A DNA stretch of 64,000 bases from Hypericum androsaemum (Eukaryota; Streptophyta; Magnoliopsida; Malpighiales; Hypericaceae): NCBI GenBank assembly GCA_963995505.1, contig OZ023196.1, forward strand, positions 11,529,106 through 11,593,105, read 5' to 3'. The position numbers and the translations under genes are program-made. Below the pieces are notes generated by a model that saw only the letters and a list, made by a program, of their open reading frames with translations, ran no database searches and was not told where the DNA came from. Below, piece by piece: positions 43,289 through 55,496 of the stretch. How positions within the stretch are numbered: the stretch's first letter is position 1; each line of letters opens with the position of its first letter.

Positions 43289-46200
43289 ACCATAATCGAG
43301 TGTCGAACTTCTCGCCGGAGACTTATGCAATGCAGATGATACTGATTCTCGTTGTACATCCGCATTGCAGACCTGTTCTCAGCTATTCATCAGGCATCAA
43401 ACTGTCTCACACAAGGCTGTGCCCCTCCCAAAGTGTTGGCATCTTCATTTGGCTCCTTTCGTATAGTAGCATTAACCATTTTGCTTGTAGTTTTTGCTCC
43501 TGTTGAGTAGGAGGAATCATCGTTAAAGCATGTTGCTTTCTATTGATAATGGTGTCATTTGTTGATCTAAAGCTAGTTAAGTGGTAGCCGCCGTAATGGT
43601 CAGTTGCATATGCTTGTAAGCTGTGAAGCTCTGGCTCCAATGGTGCAAGATGAATGCTAGAAGCTAGGAAAGAAAAGAAGAGGGATCATACTCGAAATAC
43701 CGACGACGACGGAGCTCAAGCCGAAGTCGGCCACGACGAGCTGCAACTTGTACTCGAAATGAAACATGCAGAAGGTGGATGGTCTATATGTCCCATTGTT
43801 CTGCAATCAAATCAAGATGAAGATGGCATATTTCATGGTTATGATAAAGTTGCAATTTGTGGATAGTTGAAGAGGATCAGTCAGGGACATGAGATGTTTG
43901 TTATAGGGGGAGGTAATGAAAGTATCTTATTGAACGCCCAAGAATGATGATGACTATTTAAAGGGAATTAATCAGTAGAACGAATGCAAAGGCAGTGAAC
44001 CACCAACAGATCCTGAAGTATTTGATATCAAGTGATATCATTGAAACATTCCCCTAAAAAAAAGTGATATCATTGAAACCGGAGAAAAATATGGATAATC
44101 ATGTCAAATCGGTTTTTGCATGCCAAGAATGACACACGTGCGGTCAAAGTAGACAAGTTGATTTTCAGACATCCTAGCCTTGAGGTGTGTGTTTTTAGAT
44201 TTTTTTATCGCACCTGGTTTTTGACAAGATTCAAGTTAGACGAGATTTTTTAGAGGTGATAAAATTTTCTTAACAAATATTTAATACTGTTGTATTCTTA
44301 AAAATATGAAGAGTTAAGTTAGAACAATGCTCTGGTTAGTTGATACGAATGGTTTTGGTAGTTGTGTTTTGAATTTACACAGGAAGATAAGATGATGTTT
44401 CATTATCTAGTTTTATCAAGACAGGTTAACTATCTTGCAGCGTGTTAAGATACTTATATATTGTCACACACCACTATAATTTCAAACAATTATACCTCTG
44501 CAATTGACAGAAAATAAACTATAACAAACTCGTCAAAGAAATTCCAAATTTAAAACATATATAAAACTAAACAACTCTCCAGTACCAACCAAATCCAATT
44601 TATGGAAAGATGAAGGTCAATTTGCTCGCTAGTGGAAGCCCAAAAAGAGCATTTTCGTATGTGAGGTCACGTGCCCGATGATTCCTTTGTTCCATTGCCA
44701 TGTGATCTCATGGCCAAGCAATAATATATCTACCAGAATAATGTTCCACAGAACTTGTCCACCACTTGTTCAGAATTCTGTTAACGAAATTGAGAATAGA
44801 TCCCGACTAGTTGTCCCAAGAATGATCGCGAAGAGAAGTTAAGAGGAAAGATAGACTAGGCTGGAATAGAAAATACTTGATAGGGTAAACAAAAAATAAG
44901 AATGACGAGAGAAATAGATTAGACTAGGTAGGGATAGTAAACTCAAGATCAAGAAAGCAAAATAATTTGTTGAGAGAATAAAGGAAAACAAGTTTAGGAG
45001 TTGTAAGCATGTGTGGCTGTATTGTGGGCGGATTACAACACACCATCCCGGGTGTTTATATAGGCAACTAACTAGCTAATAATATAAAAATAAACAATAC
45101 AAAAGACAATCAATCAAACTATAACAAATATCATAAATGGAAAGATAAACTCATACTAACAAATAATAAAAATATCCTAAGAGATAAATCCTAAAAGCAA
45201 AGATAAAACTCATGCTAACAAACAATAACAAATACCCTAACAGATAAATCGTATAGATTCTCTCTTAAGAATAGTGTTTGGTTGCGATGCACATTATGTA
45301 CTCAAGAATGTCCCGACATTTTCATTCGACTGATCAAGGAGAATTGAATGCATGTACTCATGACACTAGAGAAGACGTACTCATTAGTGTACATGCCTTT
45401 AATCCTTAACATTTTTGCTCATTAAGTGATAAAATCGAGTCACGTAAGGTTTTGTTCATAATTATTGCTTCCACCCATTAACTAGAAGCTAAACTTAGCA
45501 GAATCTCAATCTATGAAAGATACTCTTATGGATTATTCATCTAATGTCAAAATTTATCATTAATAACTAATGAATAAGCTAATTGATCTTCTCGTTGACT
45601 TTAATATATTTTGGTTCACTATTACTAACTGTATTAAAATCCTGGATGACCAGCCTAGAACTAAGAATTTAGTACGTCAAATAACAAATAGCGGTACGCA
45701 TATTTCACCCCAAACAAATCATTAAGAAGATGCATAAATTTAGCGCACCTCACACATTAAAAGACTATTCATAGTTCATGGAATAAATAAAAAAAATGGA
45801 AGGCAAGATGAAAAAAATTATAAGGAAAGAGAGAAGAGAAAGGAGAAGGAAAGATTAGACCGAGATGATAAGCCATTTCTAATGTGTTTATTCGTCCAGT
45901 AAAAACTAAATAAAAGTGAGAGGGAGAGAGAGGCTTTAATATTTCTTGATATTCTTTCCCAAAAGTATGTGTTTTTAATTCACAATCCCTAAAAAGGGCC
46001 GCAAAGTGGATTTTATAGCCCAGCCCTAAAATCTCTAAGGAACAGTTAAACAAAGTTGCAAAAAATCATAATTTCTATCTCCATCCAGTCTGGATTGCGC
46101 GCAAATACAAATTTGCGCGCAATATTGTCGCTCACCTTTCCCCTCACTATGTCTACAAAATGTCACCACGCCTGCAAGAGGTTGCGCTTGCAATGGCGAG

Positions 46201-46756
46201 GTTGCGCATGCAATGGATTTGTCTTTCCTCTCATCATACATACATTTGATCTTTTACGTGTTCTCAATCAAAACTCGGTTGAGGTAATTCACGGATCACA
46301 TTGTAAAAGAGTCTGAACAACAAAAACAAACACGTCACAAAAAACTCACAAGTAGACATTGACTTGCAATTACTCACACATCGGTCTCTTAGTGACTACG
46401 CCTGTACTAGAGCACTCACCTAGACAAATAGAGGCATGTACATCACCTAGTTATATTATGCAAGTTTAAGTTTAATCACTTACCAGGTGTGGTTTAAATC
46501 TTATGAATTTTTTAAAAATTTGGATAATTCAAATTCTTGTATGCATATGCCAATTTCTACGACACAAAATAAAAACACGAACAAAAACACAAGTACAATG
46601 AATCTTTTACGCTTGAAGTACACATTGTCCCTAATATGTAGGGTAATCTTTCAACAACATAAGACAGAAACAAAAATAATTTACCACAAACACAACAATA
46701 GCACGAGACCTAGAACACATCGGATCACGGTAGATCCGAAACAAAACAAACAAAGA
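43289..46756. other. PWWP 3' flank and intergenic region with LTR-like stretch
   Basis: 43.3-43.9 kb is probably PWWP 3' UTR/flank. 45.0-45.25 kb is A-rich with imperfect repeats of CTAACAAACAATAACAAATA. Around 46094-46123 is a perfect hairpin (ATTGCGCGCAAAT, ACAA, ATTTGCGCGCAAT). Downstream, GGTTGCGCTTGCAATGG and GGTTGCGCATGCAATGG occur 24 bases apart. The composition resembles copia LTR U3 DNA, but I could not fix LTR ends. No gene recognised. Confidence 0.35.
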
Positions 46757-47860
46757 AGAGCAAATTGTCCTCAGGTCCCTCAAATTTTTTTAAATCACTG
46801 TTTTAGTCCCTACTGTTTCAAAATCGAAACTTTGACCTCCTAGTTTATTTTTATTGTACTCTCATGTCCCTCGCTGACGTCATCATTCGATTTGTTATAT
46901 TTTAATCATGAAAATGACTATTATACCCTTACTTTAAATTAAACAAAAAATTATTCCCTCTCACCACCTGCTCCGACGACCTTCTAACAAACCCGTCGTC
47001 TTCTCCCGTAATTAAAAATCTCCGGCGACTATCATACAGTTACTTTAAAGCCACCATTTTTGCCGCTATAGCTCCCCCCACCTGCTCAACCATTTCTCTG
47101 GTAATTAAACATCTACATTTCATTATCCTTTAATTCTCTTTCTCTTTCCCCTTTATTTTCTTATAAAGTTCGTATCTTTATTGTTGAATTGTTGCTCTCC
47201 TGCTATGAACTAGGCTTCTCCCGTTTGTTCTCCTAGTTCCTCGATGATTTCCCACCTGATTGGGCTCCAATTTTGGCTTTCTCGATGATTTTTGTGTAAA
47301 GATGATTTCTTTTTTGTTGATTCGTTAGTGGCCATTCATATGGTTTTCTGGGTTCCTATTGATTAATGGCCTTTTCGGAATTCTTATGGTTTTTTTTTGC
47401 AGAAATTCTGGATTCTTATGGTTTCTATACGGAATCAACATCGAAAGGGACCGAAACGAAGATAAGGGAGGACAGAGCCAGCGATGGCCGATGGAGCTCT
47501 TCTGGGGCAGAAACGATGGGGCTTCTTGACTCCTCCAGTGGCCAGGGCCGACTTTCTAGCCACCTTGGTGGCCAGCAACTTCCTCGAGGCTTTGCCTTGG
47601 TGCCTGATCGGGTCTCGCGAATGCCGTCGGTTGAAAGTGTCAGAGTCGAGGTTGAAGGTTTGAATGGAGGTTAAACATTGAATGGAGGTTGAAGGTCTGG
47701 GCATAATTGTCCTTTTCAAAATAAATCGAGTGATGACATCAACAAGGGACCTTAGAGTACAATAAAAACAAACTAGGGGTATCAAAGTTTCGATTTTGAA
47801 ACAACAGAGACTAAAATAGTGATTGAAGCAAACATCAGAGACCTGAGGGCAATTTACCCA
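46757..47860. mobile_element. Long-TIR (Mutator-like) element
   Basis: The left arm AGCAAATTGTCCTCAGGTCC, TTTCAAAATCGAAACTTTG, TTGTACTCTCATGTCCCTC pairs inversely with the right arm (GACCTTAGAGTACAATAAAA, GTTTCGATTTTGAAACAACA, GACCTGAGGGCAATTTACC). Arms are about 170 bp. The core (46970-47690) is GC-richer, with an open stretch near 47460-47670 that I cannot assign. Confidence 0.65.
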
Positions 47861-48260
47861 AGAAAGAAACATGCAACAAAATATGAACAAAAACAACTTA
47901 TAAAAAAAATAACAAAAACAAAGTGGATGTTAAATTACTTGGGTGCTCAATTAGAATAGCTATTCTGAGCAGAAAACCATAGAGACGGTTCGGGGGCCTT
48001 TACAATCAATCATATTAACGCAAAACACATAGTAGCTGCAATGCAATTTATGAGGTACACTACTCAACACTTTAGATAAATTAGCCTTCCGTTTAATCGA
48101 CAAGAACCAAATTTACACCAATTATCTGACTAATAAAGCCCTAAAAAATATGTAGCACTACAGCACAAGCTGGATCCACCGGATAGTAGATGCCGTTGGC
48201 CATGAAAATAAATAGATGCTAGATTCCACTGATCTCACAAATAGCAAATGCTACAGAGCT

Positions 48261-50357
48261 CTATTCATTTCCATGCATGGAAGGAACAATCATATGTGGT
48301 CCTTGTGCCTGCAAGAATCGAAAGAACCCATGACAACACATCCGCAAAACTTCTGCAGTAATTTCGGCAGTATGGTTTTTGTTTGGCATATTATTCTGCA
48401 GAAGAGCTTTAAGTAATATAAAGTAGCAAGCTACACAAGGGGAAATCATGCAATCACCAAATAAAATGATTAATAAGCAGCAAGCTGTTCTTCAGCAGAT
48501 CAAGAACAGCCCCAAAACTAGGTGAAAAACAAATTTAAGTTCAATGAAAAACATAGTGGAAACACAAATCATAAAGTCTCGCCTTCATGATGAGAAAGAT
48601 ATATTTTGATGGCCATACTTTTGTATCATCAAATGACAACACACAGACAGGCCTGATTTCTTTCAAACAATCTATGGAGCAATCTGATAAATTAGAACAA
48701 TTGGCTTATGTCGCTTTTTTCCTTGTTTAAACTTTAAATTTCCATATAACAAGGTAATCTATTAAATGTCACTAATTCACCGGGGCTACCTAGTTAATTT
48801 AAAAGTCGGGAACAGATACGAAAACAGGTATCGCGAAAAATATGATGTTTGTTTAAGAATGTAAAATATAACCCCTAATTCTTTAAGGTTTCAAACGGCA
48901 ATGCACTTGAACCTTTCTCCCACTCAAAGTAAATCTATTGGAAGAACTTTATACCTTTGGGATTTCTAATAATGTAAATTTTAGCAGATGCAAGCAGGCC
49001 CTGAAGTGAATAGAAGAAGCAGCCAATACGGGTACATTATGTAATGATACTATCAATACCTTCATAGAAAGAAATTATTGAACACAACCATATGGCCTGG
49101 TCAAATCTACTGTAATGATATCTACAATTAGTCTGTTAGGGCTCTCATAAATTCAACTTATCTTCTTGGAAAAAGGTAGTAGCACTCTACTGTCACATAC
49201 AGTTCACCGAAGGCAGCTGTGTGTGAGAGCGAGCAAGAGAGAAAAGGAGATGATCACCTGAGGATTCATGTAGTTTGATGAACCTTGAAGCGCATACTGT
49301 CATATTGATGTAAGAAAAGGTAAGTAAAGAAAAAAAATTGGGTTTTTTCAAAAACACGAAAAAATGATACTAGTAACGGTTTCTGAAGATGTCAGACCTG
49401 TACGTTTTGAGCAGGCAGACTGCCCACATGGTCCCTCTTAGCAGATCCTTCTCCACCCCTTGCAGTTCCCTTTGCATCACCCTATTAGAGTATATAAACA
49501 AGGTAATCAGTACTACACAGATTAGCTGAACAAAGTATTTGAAACTTAGCAAGGATAAATATGCTTCTATTAGAGAGATACAATCTAACTGGCTAGGAGG
49601 TCGGATCAGATTTACCTCCATCTGTAGCATTGCAGCCAACCAACAAAGGCAATCCCATAGAGAAAAAGAAAGAAAATGTCAATTTATCAATAGACGATAT
49701 AAATAGATAAATACAAAAGAAACAAAAGGCAACAAACAACTTACTTCTCTATATCTAGCCAGGTATACTTTAAGGGGCTCAATGTAATCTTCAAAGCCTA
49801 ATGTTGCCATTGCCCACAGTAAATCATCACCATTGATAGTCTTCCGCTTTTCCTTCTGACACTTATCACTCGCCCTGAAAAGAAGTGGCCACACCAAATT
49901 ACAACATCATATAGTGGGCCCCAAAACCTCAAACCCCAGAGTTGAAGGAAACCGCCAATGCCAAGGAGCTAACTGCTTTTCCTAGCTAGCTAAAGCACTA
50001 ACCGCAGAGGAATACAGACGGACCAGACAATTCATCGAAAGAGCAAAATTTCTAATAAGTAGCTCGGTAAATGCCGTGCACAAACTGGCAACGACGAAAA
50101 GAACAATATGGCAGAGGAACACAGATTCCATACTCGCTAGTAATGAAGCTGATGAACTCAGAGACACATTCCTGGACGGTATCCTTAGCGTCCTTGGCGA
50201 TCTTCCCATTGGCGGGGAGCGCCTTCTTCATAATCCTGCTGATATTAGCAATGGGCAAGAACCGGTCTTGCTCCCTCACCACCCCGGACGAGTGAGGGCT
50301 CTGCTCCCCACCACTCTCGTGGCTGCCCCCGGCCGGACTCCCCGGATTATCCGCCAT
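48261..50357 (-). CDS. NF-YB transcription factor subunit (non-LEC1 type, NF-YB8/10-like)
   Basis: The NF-YB histone-fold protein pairs with NF-YC, and the dimer then binds NF-YA at CCAAT boxes. Six coding exons on the minus strand: 50134-50357, 49745-49874, 49616-49621 (only 6 nt, Met-Glu), 49398-49481, 49258-49296, 48261-48308. All junctions are GT-AG and the sum is 531 nt, 176 aa. The core runs from [20 protein letters not shown] through [40 protein letters not shown] and [20 protein letters not shown] to ARYREMEGD. The residue that is Asp in LEC1-type proteins is Lys here (KIAKDAK), so it is the non-LEC1 type. The C-terminus ends [12 protein letters not shown] 5' UTR intron (50368-50551) is likely. 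Confidence 0.95.
49616..49621 (-). other. 6-nt micro-exon of NF-YB (ATGGAG)
   Basis: The minus strand reads TGCTACAG/ATGGAG/GTAAATC. It supplies Met-Glu between ...YLARYRE (exon 2, ending GAA/GTAAGT) and [10 protein letters not shown] (exon 4, acceptor CTAATAG). NF-YB proteins carry ...RYREMEGD there, so the two residues are conserved. Skipping it keeps the frame. Confidence 0.85.
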
Positions 50358-50805
50358 CAGAACTAACCTAAACCACAGAAGTAGCAGCTACCCATTAGCC
50401 CAAAAGCAGCTCCCTTTAACATGCCCCATTCCAAAAGGTCAAAACTTTCCCACAAATGAACATCAACTGAGGCAAAAAGCAACTGGGTTTCCCACAAATA
50501 ATCGAAATTCATAAAAATAAAGAAGGGGGAAAAGGGTTTACTTTACTTTACCTGTTAGTGTTATGGAGGCCAAATCCCAAACCAGATCGAGTAAATAAGC
50601 CCTAGATCATCACAGAGAAAAGGAGTCAACGAAGAACCCATTAAAAAAAATGATGAAAAGACAGAGAGAGGAAGGGGGGGAATTGGGGTTTTAAATTAAT
50701 AATTATTGTTTTAGGAGGTTACCTTAAAAAAGGAGGAGGGGACCTGGGTTTTTTGTATTTGGCGCGAGAAGAGAGGCGATTGATTGGTTTGTTTGATTTT
50801 AGAGA

Positions 50806-53650
50806 GAGAGAGAGAGAGAGAGAGAGTTTGAGTCTTGGGCGATCTGACGATGGAGAATAGAGCTTGGGGATGGTAATAGCGAAGGCGGAGATGAGTGGTT
50901 TTCCCTTTTTCTGACTATTCTGCTCATTTATTGGAGGGAAAAGTTTACTTTAGTCAATTAGTTTGAACCCTTCTTTTAATTTTGATACTGTGTGGTTTAA
51001 AATACATGAAATTAGCGACTGAGGTTTCATATTTTGACATTCGCGACTTCTACCCTGCAGCCCGGCCACCTAGGTAGGGCTAGACAAGAAAAACAAAAAA
51101 CCATAAGGCCGTCCCAATCCAAACCAAAATTTTGGTTGTGTTGGACCCAAAAAAATATTTGGTTTGGTTGGGTCTGATTACTGTAGAAAAATTATTCTCG
51201 CGTCTGCTCTGGAGCTCTTTGTAGAGAACCACAAAGATTCAGACCGAATTGTAATTTCCCAAATCATTGATGCTCTACTCTAATGCCCTAACGACTTGAC
51301 CTAGTTAGCCACCCCTCTCATTCAGAAAATTAATTATCAATCTCCCATGAAGCCACGTAGACCGAACTTATGGATTTGCCACTTGTTTAATTATTTTATG
51401 TTTGAAATTTATGAATTTTTCACTTGTTTAATTTTTTGTATATTTGGAATTTATGAGATTGTGATTAGAGTGGTGGATTACTTTGGAATTTTTTGAATTG
51501 TTGAAAACTTCTCAAGGCACAAGCGCACAACTAAGTAGGAAGGCAACATATTTTATTCGGGTTCTGGGTCAAGAGTGGACTAAAACTAAATTTTTGGTCT
51601 AAATTGGGTCTGATCCGGAGAAATAAATGGGTCTAGTTTGGATCTTTGTTTCCTTGCTTTTTCAAGTCTCGGTTCATGGCGGTTCGGATAGGGTCGAACC
51701 AAACAACTCGCCACTACACCTAGGCATGCCACGTATATCGTGTCGTCACGTGGCTGTCACTATCCCTCGTGTGGTTGCTGATGTTGCGTACCTAGGTGAC
51801 CGGGCAACAGTAGAGATGTTTTCATGTCAATAAAGTGTTAAAATGCGAAAACTCAATCATAGATACATTTTAAACTATAAGATATCAAAATCAGAAAATA
51901 TCAAACTATATATTAAAGTGAAAATTTTTCTTTATTATTCGGTGTGAAACACAAAATTAAAAAGAATTCTCTCCGCGATGACACCCATGGGCTTCTGTTT
52001 TGGGCTTCGTTACACACGCGTTTACAAAAATTTGGGGAAAATGTGGTATTGTGTGAACATCTGCTTCAAAATTGGTAATTCTATGATTTTGCCTAAAGAG
52101 TACCGTTGAATCCTATATTTTTTAACATGGGCTAATGTTTTGGGAGGAGCTCGTGGAATAATTATTACTTTAAAGTACACCTGCATTTATACCATGAGGT
52201 ACTGAATAAGCTAAATATAACCACTTTTGAATTTCAATATGAAATAAATTTCGCAAAGATTACAATACAGCAAAGATAAAAACAAAGACATAAGACGATA
52301 AAACCAAATAGAAGACGATAGTCAATCCAATGACTGTAAAGTGGCACATGGGGGAGCGATGGACAGTCGAGAAGGCACGAAAGCCAAACGACCGAGTGGG
52401 ATTCTGCCGAGACAAAACTACAACCAATAAGCACGAGACGAGCTTGTGGGCATTTGAATGCATACGAGATGCACGCAAATGAGAACCAATGTCGACAAAA
52501 GTCAACCGAGACAAGGTTCTCCACCTGCACCACCGGAAAGGTAACGAGATTCGAATGGATCTCAGGTCGATCAACAGATCCAAGCAAAAGCAGATAAACA
52601 TAATCCAAAGTCAGACGAAGTCACGAACAAGAGTGACTCGTGTACAAAAGCAACACACACAATACGAAACAATAAGACAAGGTGATTTATCCTTTTTTAG
52701 ACAATGTGTTTTTAAATTGATAATTTAGTAGTTGTGCTTTGTCATAACCTCAAGTCTCGGTACCTGCGACTGCCTGGTCAACTGGACACCAAAGTGCATT
52801 TTTGCCTAAATTGCATTTTTGCCTAAAGTGCACTGGTGAATCCTATATTTTTTTAACATGGGCTTAATGTTTTGGGAGGAGCTCGTGGAATAATTGTTGT
52901 CTTTAATTACACCTGCATTTATACCAGTACGTACTGAATAAGCTAAATATAACCACTTTTGAATTTCAATCGAAATAAATGTCACCTCCAAATTCACTCA
53001 CCTCCGAAACAAATCCACCAACATAAAAGATTATTACATGGCAACCGTACATATAAAAGCACATATTCCTGTTATTTATCACACAACTGCATGCAAGCTG
53101 TTGCTGCCAATTCTTTAGATCTATATTTGCCCCCAACACACACCTGCACAAAAGTAAGGGGTTTAGTTTGATAAAAAGATATTGAGTTTGAGTTATTCAG
53201 AATACATCAAAATTAAATATTTGTTTGAAATAGTTTTGTTGTCTTTTAAATGTACCAACTAATTCAAATTTGGATAAATCAACTCAGTGAATGTTGGGAT
53301 ACCATCTGGTTTAAAAAAAAATTTTAAACTAAGTTCGTTGATGTCAAAAGATATTTGGCTCAAGACATAGAGAAGTTAAAGTTCAATCCTTGGTCAATAC
53401 AACTACTGGCAAAAAAATTACCTACAAAAAAAGCCGAATTCGTTTATTCTTTACCCAAGCATATGCGTATATGCAAGATTCGATGGAACATTACATCGCA
53501 TTAGTATGTAATAGACGCTACTTGTTAGAAAATTTTATATTGAAACTGGTGGTGAATTAAGCTCAATATAAAAGTGGAAAAGAATTTACCTATCAATTGC
53601 ATGGCTTTGATTTTGACTTTTAATACGGAAATTCTAGTCTTAGTATTTTT
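50806..53650. repeat. Segmental duplication, copy A (upstream of NF-YB)
   Basis: The interval matches 56290-57950 in the same orientation, from AGAGAGTTTGAGTCTTGGGC, GATCTGACGATGGAGAA at the NF-YB end to AAGCTCAATATAAAAGTGGAA at the far end. Copy A additionally carries the right half of a TIR element (51525-51984) and an internal duplication near 52100-52985 that copy B lacks. Confidence 0.9.
50938..51929. mobile_element. TIR element within copy A
   Basis: The left arm AAAAGTTTACTTTAGTCAAT, TTTGATACTGTGTGGTTTAA, GGTTTCATATTTTGACATTC, GGCCACCTAGGTA is paralleled in inverted orientation by 51780-51929 (TACCTAGGTGACCGGGCAAC, AAGTGTTAAAATGCGAAAAC, AAACTATAAGATATCAAAAT, TATTAAAGTGAAAATTTTTC). Copy B keeps only the left arm, at 56410-56560. 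Confidence 0.55.
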
Positions 53651-53817
53651 TGGGTAAGTGGATTAATTTCATATAACTCAAAATTTATATCAAGTAGTAC
53701 AATAATATATCATACAACTTGAGAAATATAAAGTCAAACACCCGACCTTAAGGTCGAAACCGAACACCAGCCCACTCATGGAAAGGTAGATGGTTAGGAT
53801 GAGAAGAAGCTCAATTG

Positions 53818-54523
53818 TGTTGGGAAATTATCCACTTTCCGTGGACCCACACAACGCAACAGAAATACACAAACACACGAGCAAGCACAACTCACTAAGC
53901 ACGAATCACAATCACAAAGGAAAGCACAAAAGGAGGGACATAAAATTTGTTCACCCATTTCAATCCTCAACGATCTACGTCCGGGGGCCCAGGAGAGATT
54001 TCACTACAACACGCACGCACACGTGGAACTTCACTCGCTTACTACAATGGATGCCACACTTGGCTCACTCTTTCTCTCCTCTTCTCTCTTTTCTCTCTTT
54101 TTCTCTTTGGAGAGCTTTGGCAATGGCAACAACGACCTTTACAATATGGGACAAATGGGTATTTATAGTGTCCTTAACATAGGAAACTATTTGGGGGTCT
54201 TGAGAGGCATTTTTGTCCAGCTTCAGCAACTTTTTCTGCCCAACTGGCGACCGCCAATCAACTGGCGATCGCAAGTGGCCCTTGGCAGAAGTCCCTAGAA
54301 CTCGTCACTACTAGCAACCGCAAGTCCCAACTAGCGGCCGCTAGTTGGCTGGCGCTCGCCAGCCCTTCAGCAGTCCAACTTCGTATACCGCTAGCGGTCG
54401 AATCCATTACGAGTGCACTAGTGTTTCACTTTCTCGCACCCGATCGCAACCTCGATCAACCTCAAAGGCTCTTCACTCGAGCCAACCGAATACTTTACTC
54501 GTACTCAGGCTCCATACCCAACA
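53818..54523 (-). repeat. LTR of the truncated copia derivative
   Basis: 706 bp, TG...CA. Shared with the other LTRs are GATCTACGTCCGGGGG, ACTGGCGACCGCCAATCAAC, and the perfect 22-bp palindrome at 54327-54348 centred on GCGGCCGC. A GAGAGCTTTGG...TATTTATAG TATA-like stretch is near 54110-54170. Confidence 0.9.
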
Positions 54524-54745
54524 ATCTCTCACCTGGAGACTGACCTCCACACGAACCACCCGTCACTAGGTGATTCTCATCCTCACTTGGCAATCTCCCA
54601 CCCGGAGACTCATCACATCACCAATCACCCATCACTAGGCAATCTTCAACACTTGTCAATCTCCTACCCGGAGACTAACCATATCACCCGTCACTAGGCA
54701 ATCTTCATTTTTCAATCTCCCACCCGGAGACTAACCACAACATCT
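54524..54745 (-). repeat. Tandem array of polypurine-tract-like units
   Basis: Four imperfect ~65-bp units start near 54524, 54590, 54657 and 54715. Each contains AATCTC(C/T)(C/T)ACC(C/T)GGAGACT followed by words such as CACCCGTCACTAGGCAATCTTC. On the minus strand each unit gives AGTCTCCGGGTGGGAGATT, the element's plus-strand primer sequence. Confidence 0.8.
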
Positions 54746-55055
54746 TGGCAAGATCTTTTACTCGTGCTCTACCCACATGTCAGACAACTCTCCTTCACTT
54801 GGAGAGCACCACCTCCTTCACTCGGGATGGCTAACCCTTCTTCTTGGGTTTGCCCTTCACTTGTAGTTCTTCTTCTCCTCCTCCTTCACTTGGAGGCAAC
54901 CCTTCTTCTTGGATCTTCTATCTTCTCCTTCACTCGGAGACAACCCTTCACTTAGTTGCTTATCATCCTTCACTTGTATGACCATCTTCACCAATCGGTA
55001 CTCGTCACCCGTCACTAGGTGACCTTCTCACAATCGGGGCTTTGACCTCTTCTCA

Positions 55056-55496
55056 TCACTTCAAAAGGCTAGTTGAAGCCAAGCATAGCTCCAACTTCTC
55101 CAAGGCATCCTCCTTGGGCTTCACACTTGTAAGACCACCTCTTCTCTCAAGGTGACTTGATGCCACATCTGTATCAACACATATTCCCACTTCAGCCTTT
55201 TTGCCCTCATCACTTAGGCCATTCTCTACAAAGTTTGTCAAGTGGATGAGCACCCACTTCTTTGTCTTCACTTGTTGTTTTCTAGGACTTCTCTTGAGCC
55301 TTCTCACTACTCCCACCGCATCCGCACTCACCGGCCTTGTACACCTCTTAGCATACCTCTCACGACCACATATAGAGCCACTTGGAGTCTTCTTCTTCTT
55401 GGCTCTTTCCTTGCAACTTAGTACCTTCTTACTCCCACCCGAGTTCAAGATGTGTAGCTTGGCCATCTTAAAGCTAGAACTCTCATCACCGGACAT
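55056..55496 (-). pseudogene. Chimeric pol remnant of the copia derivative
   Basis: The 146-residue open frame starts MSGDESSSFKMAKLHILNSG and includes NSGGSKK, the linker found before the reverse transcriptase of the full element. It ends LEKLELCLASTSLLK, resembling that element's pol C-terminus. RT and RNase H catalytic motifs are missing, so a large internal deletion joined the linker to the C-terminus. No function is expected. Confidence 0.6.

Noticed and set aside
43654..43866. 70-codon frame downstream of the PWWP gene
   Set aside because: It lies in the presumed 3' UTR/flank and shows no recognised motif.
52234..52608. 124-codon minus-strand frame with hydrophobic composition
   Set aside because: It lies in the copy A-specific insertion, has no recognised motif, and a second frame is also open over the same bases.
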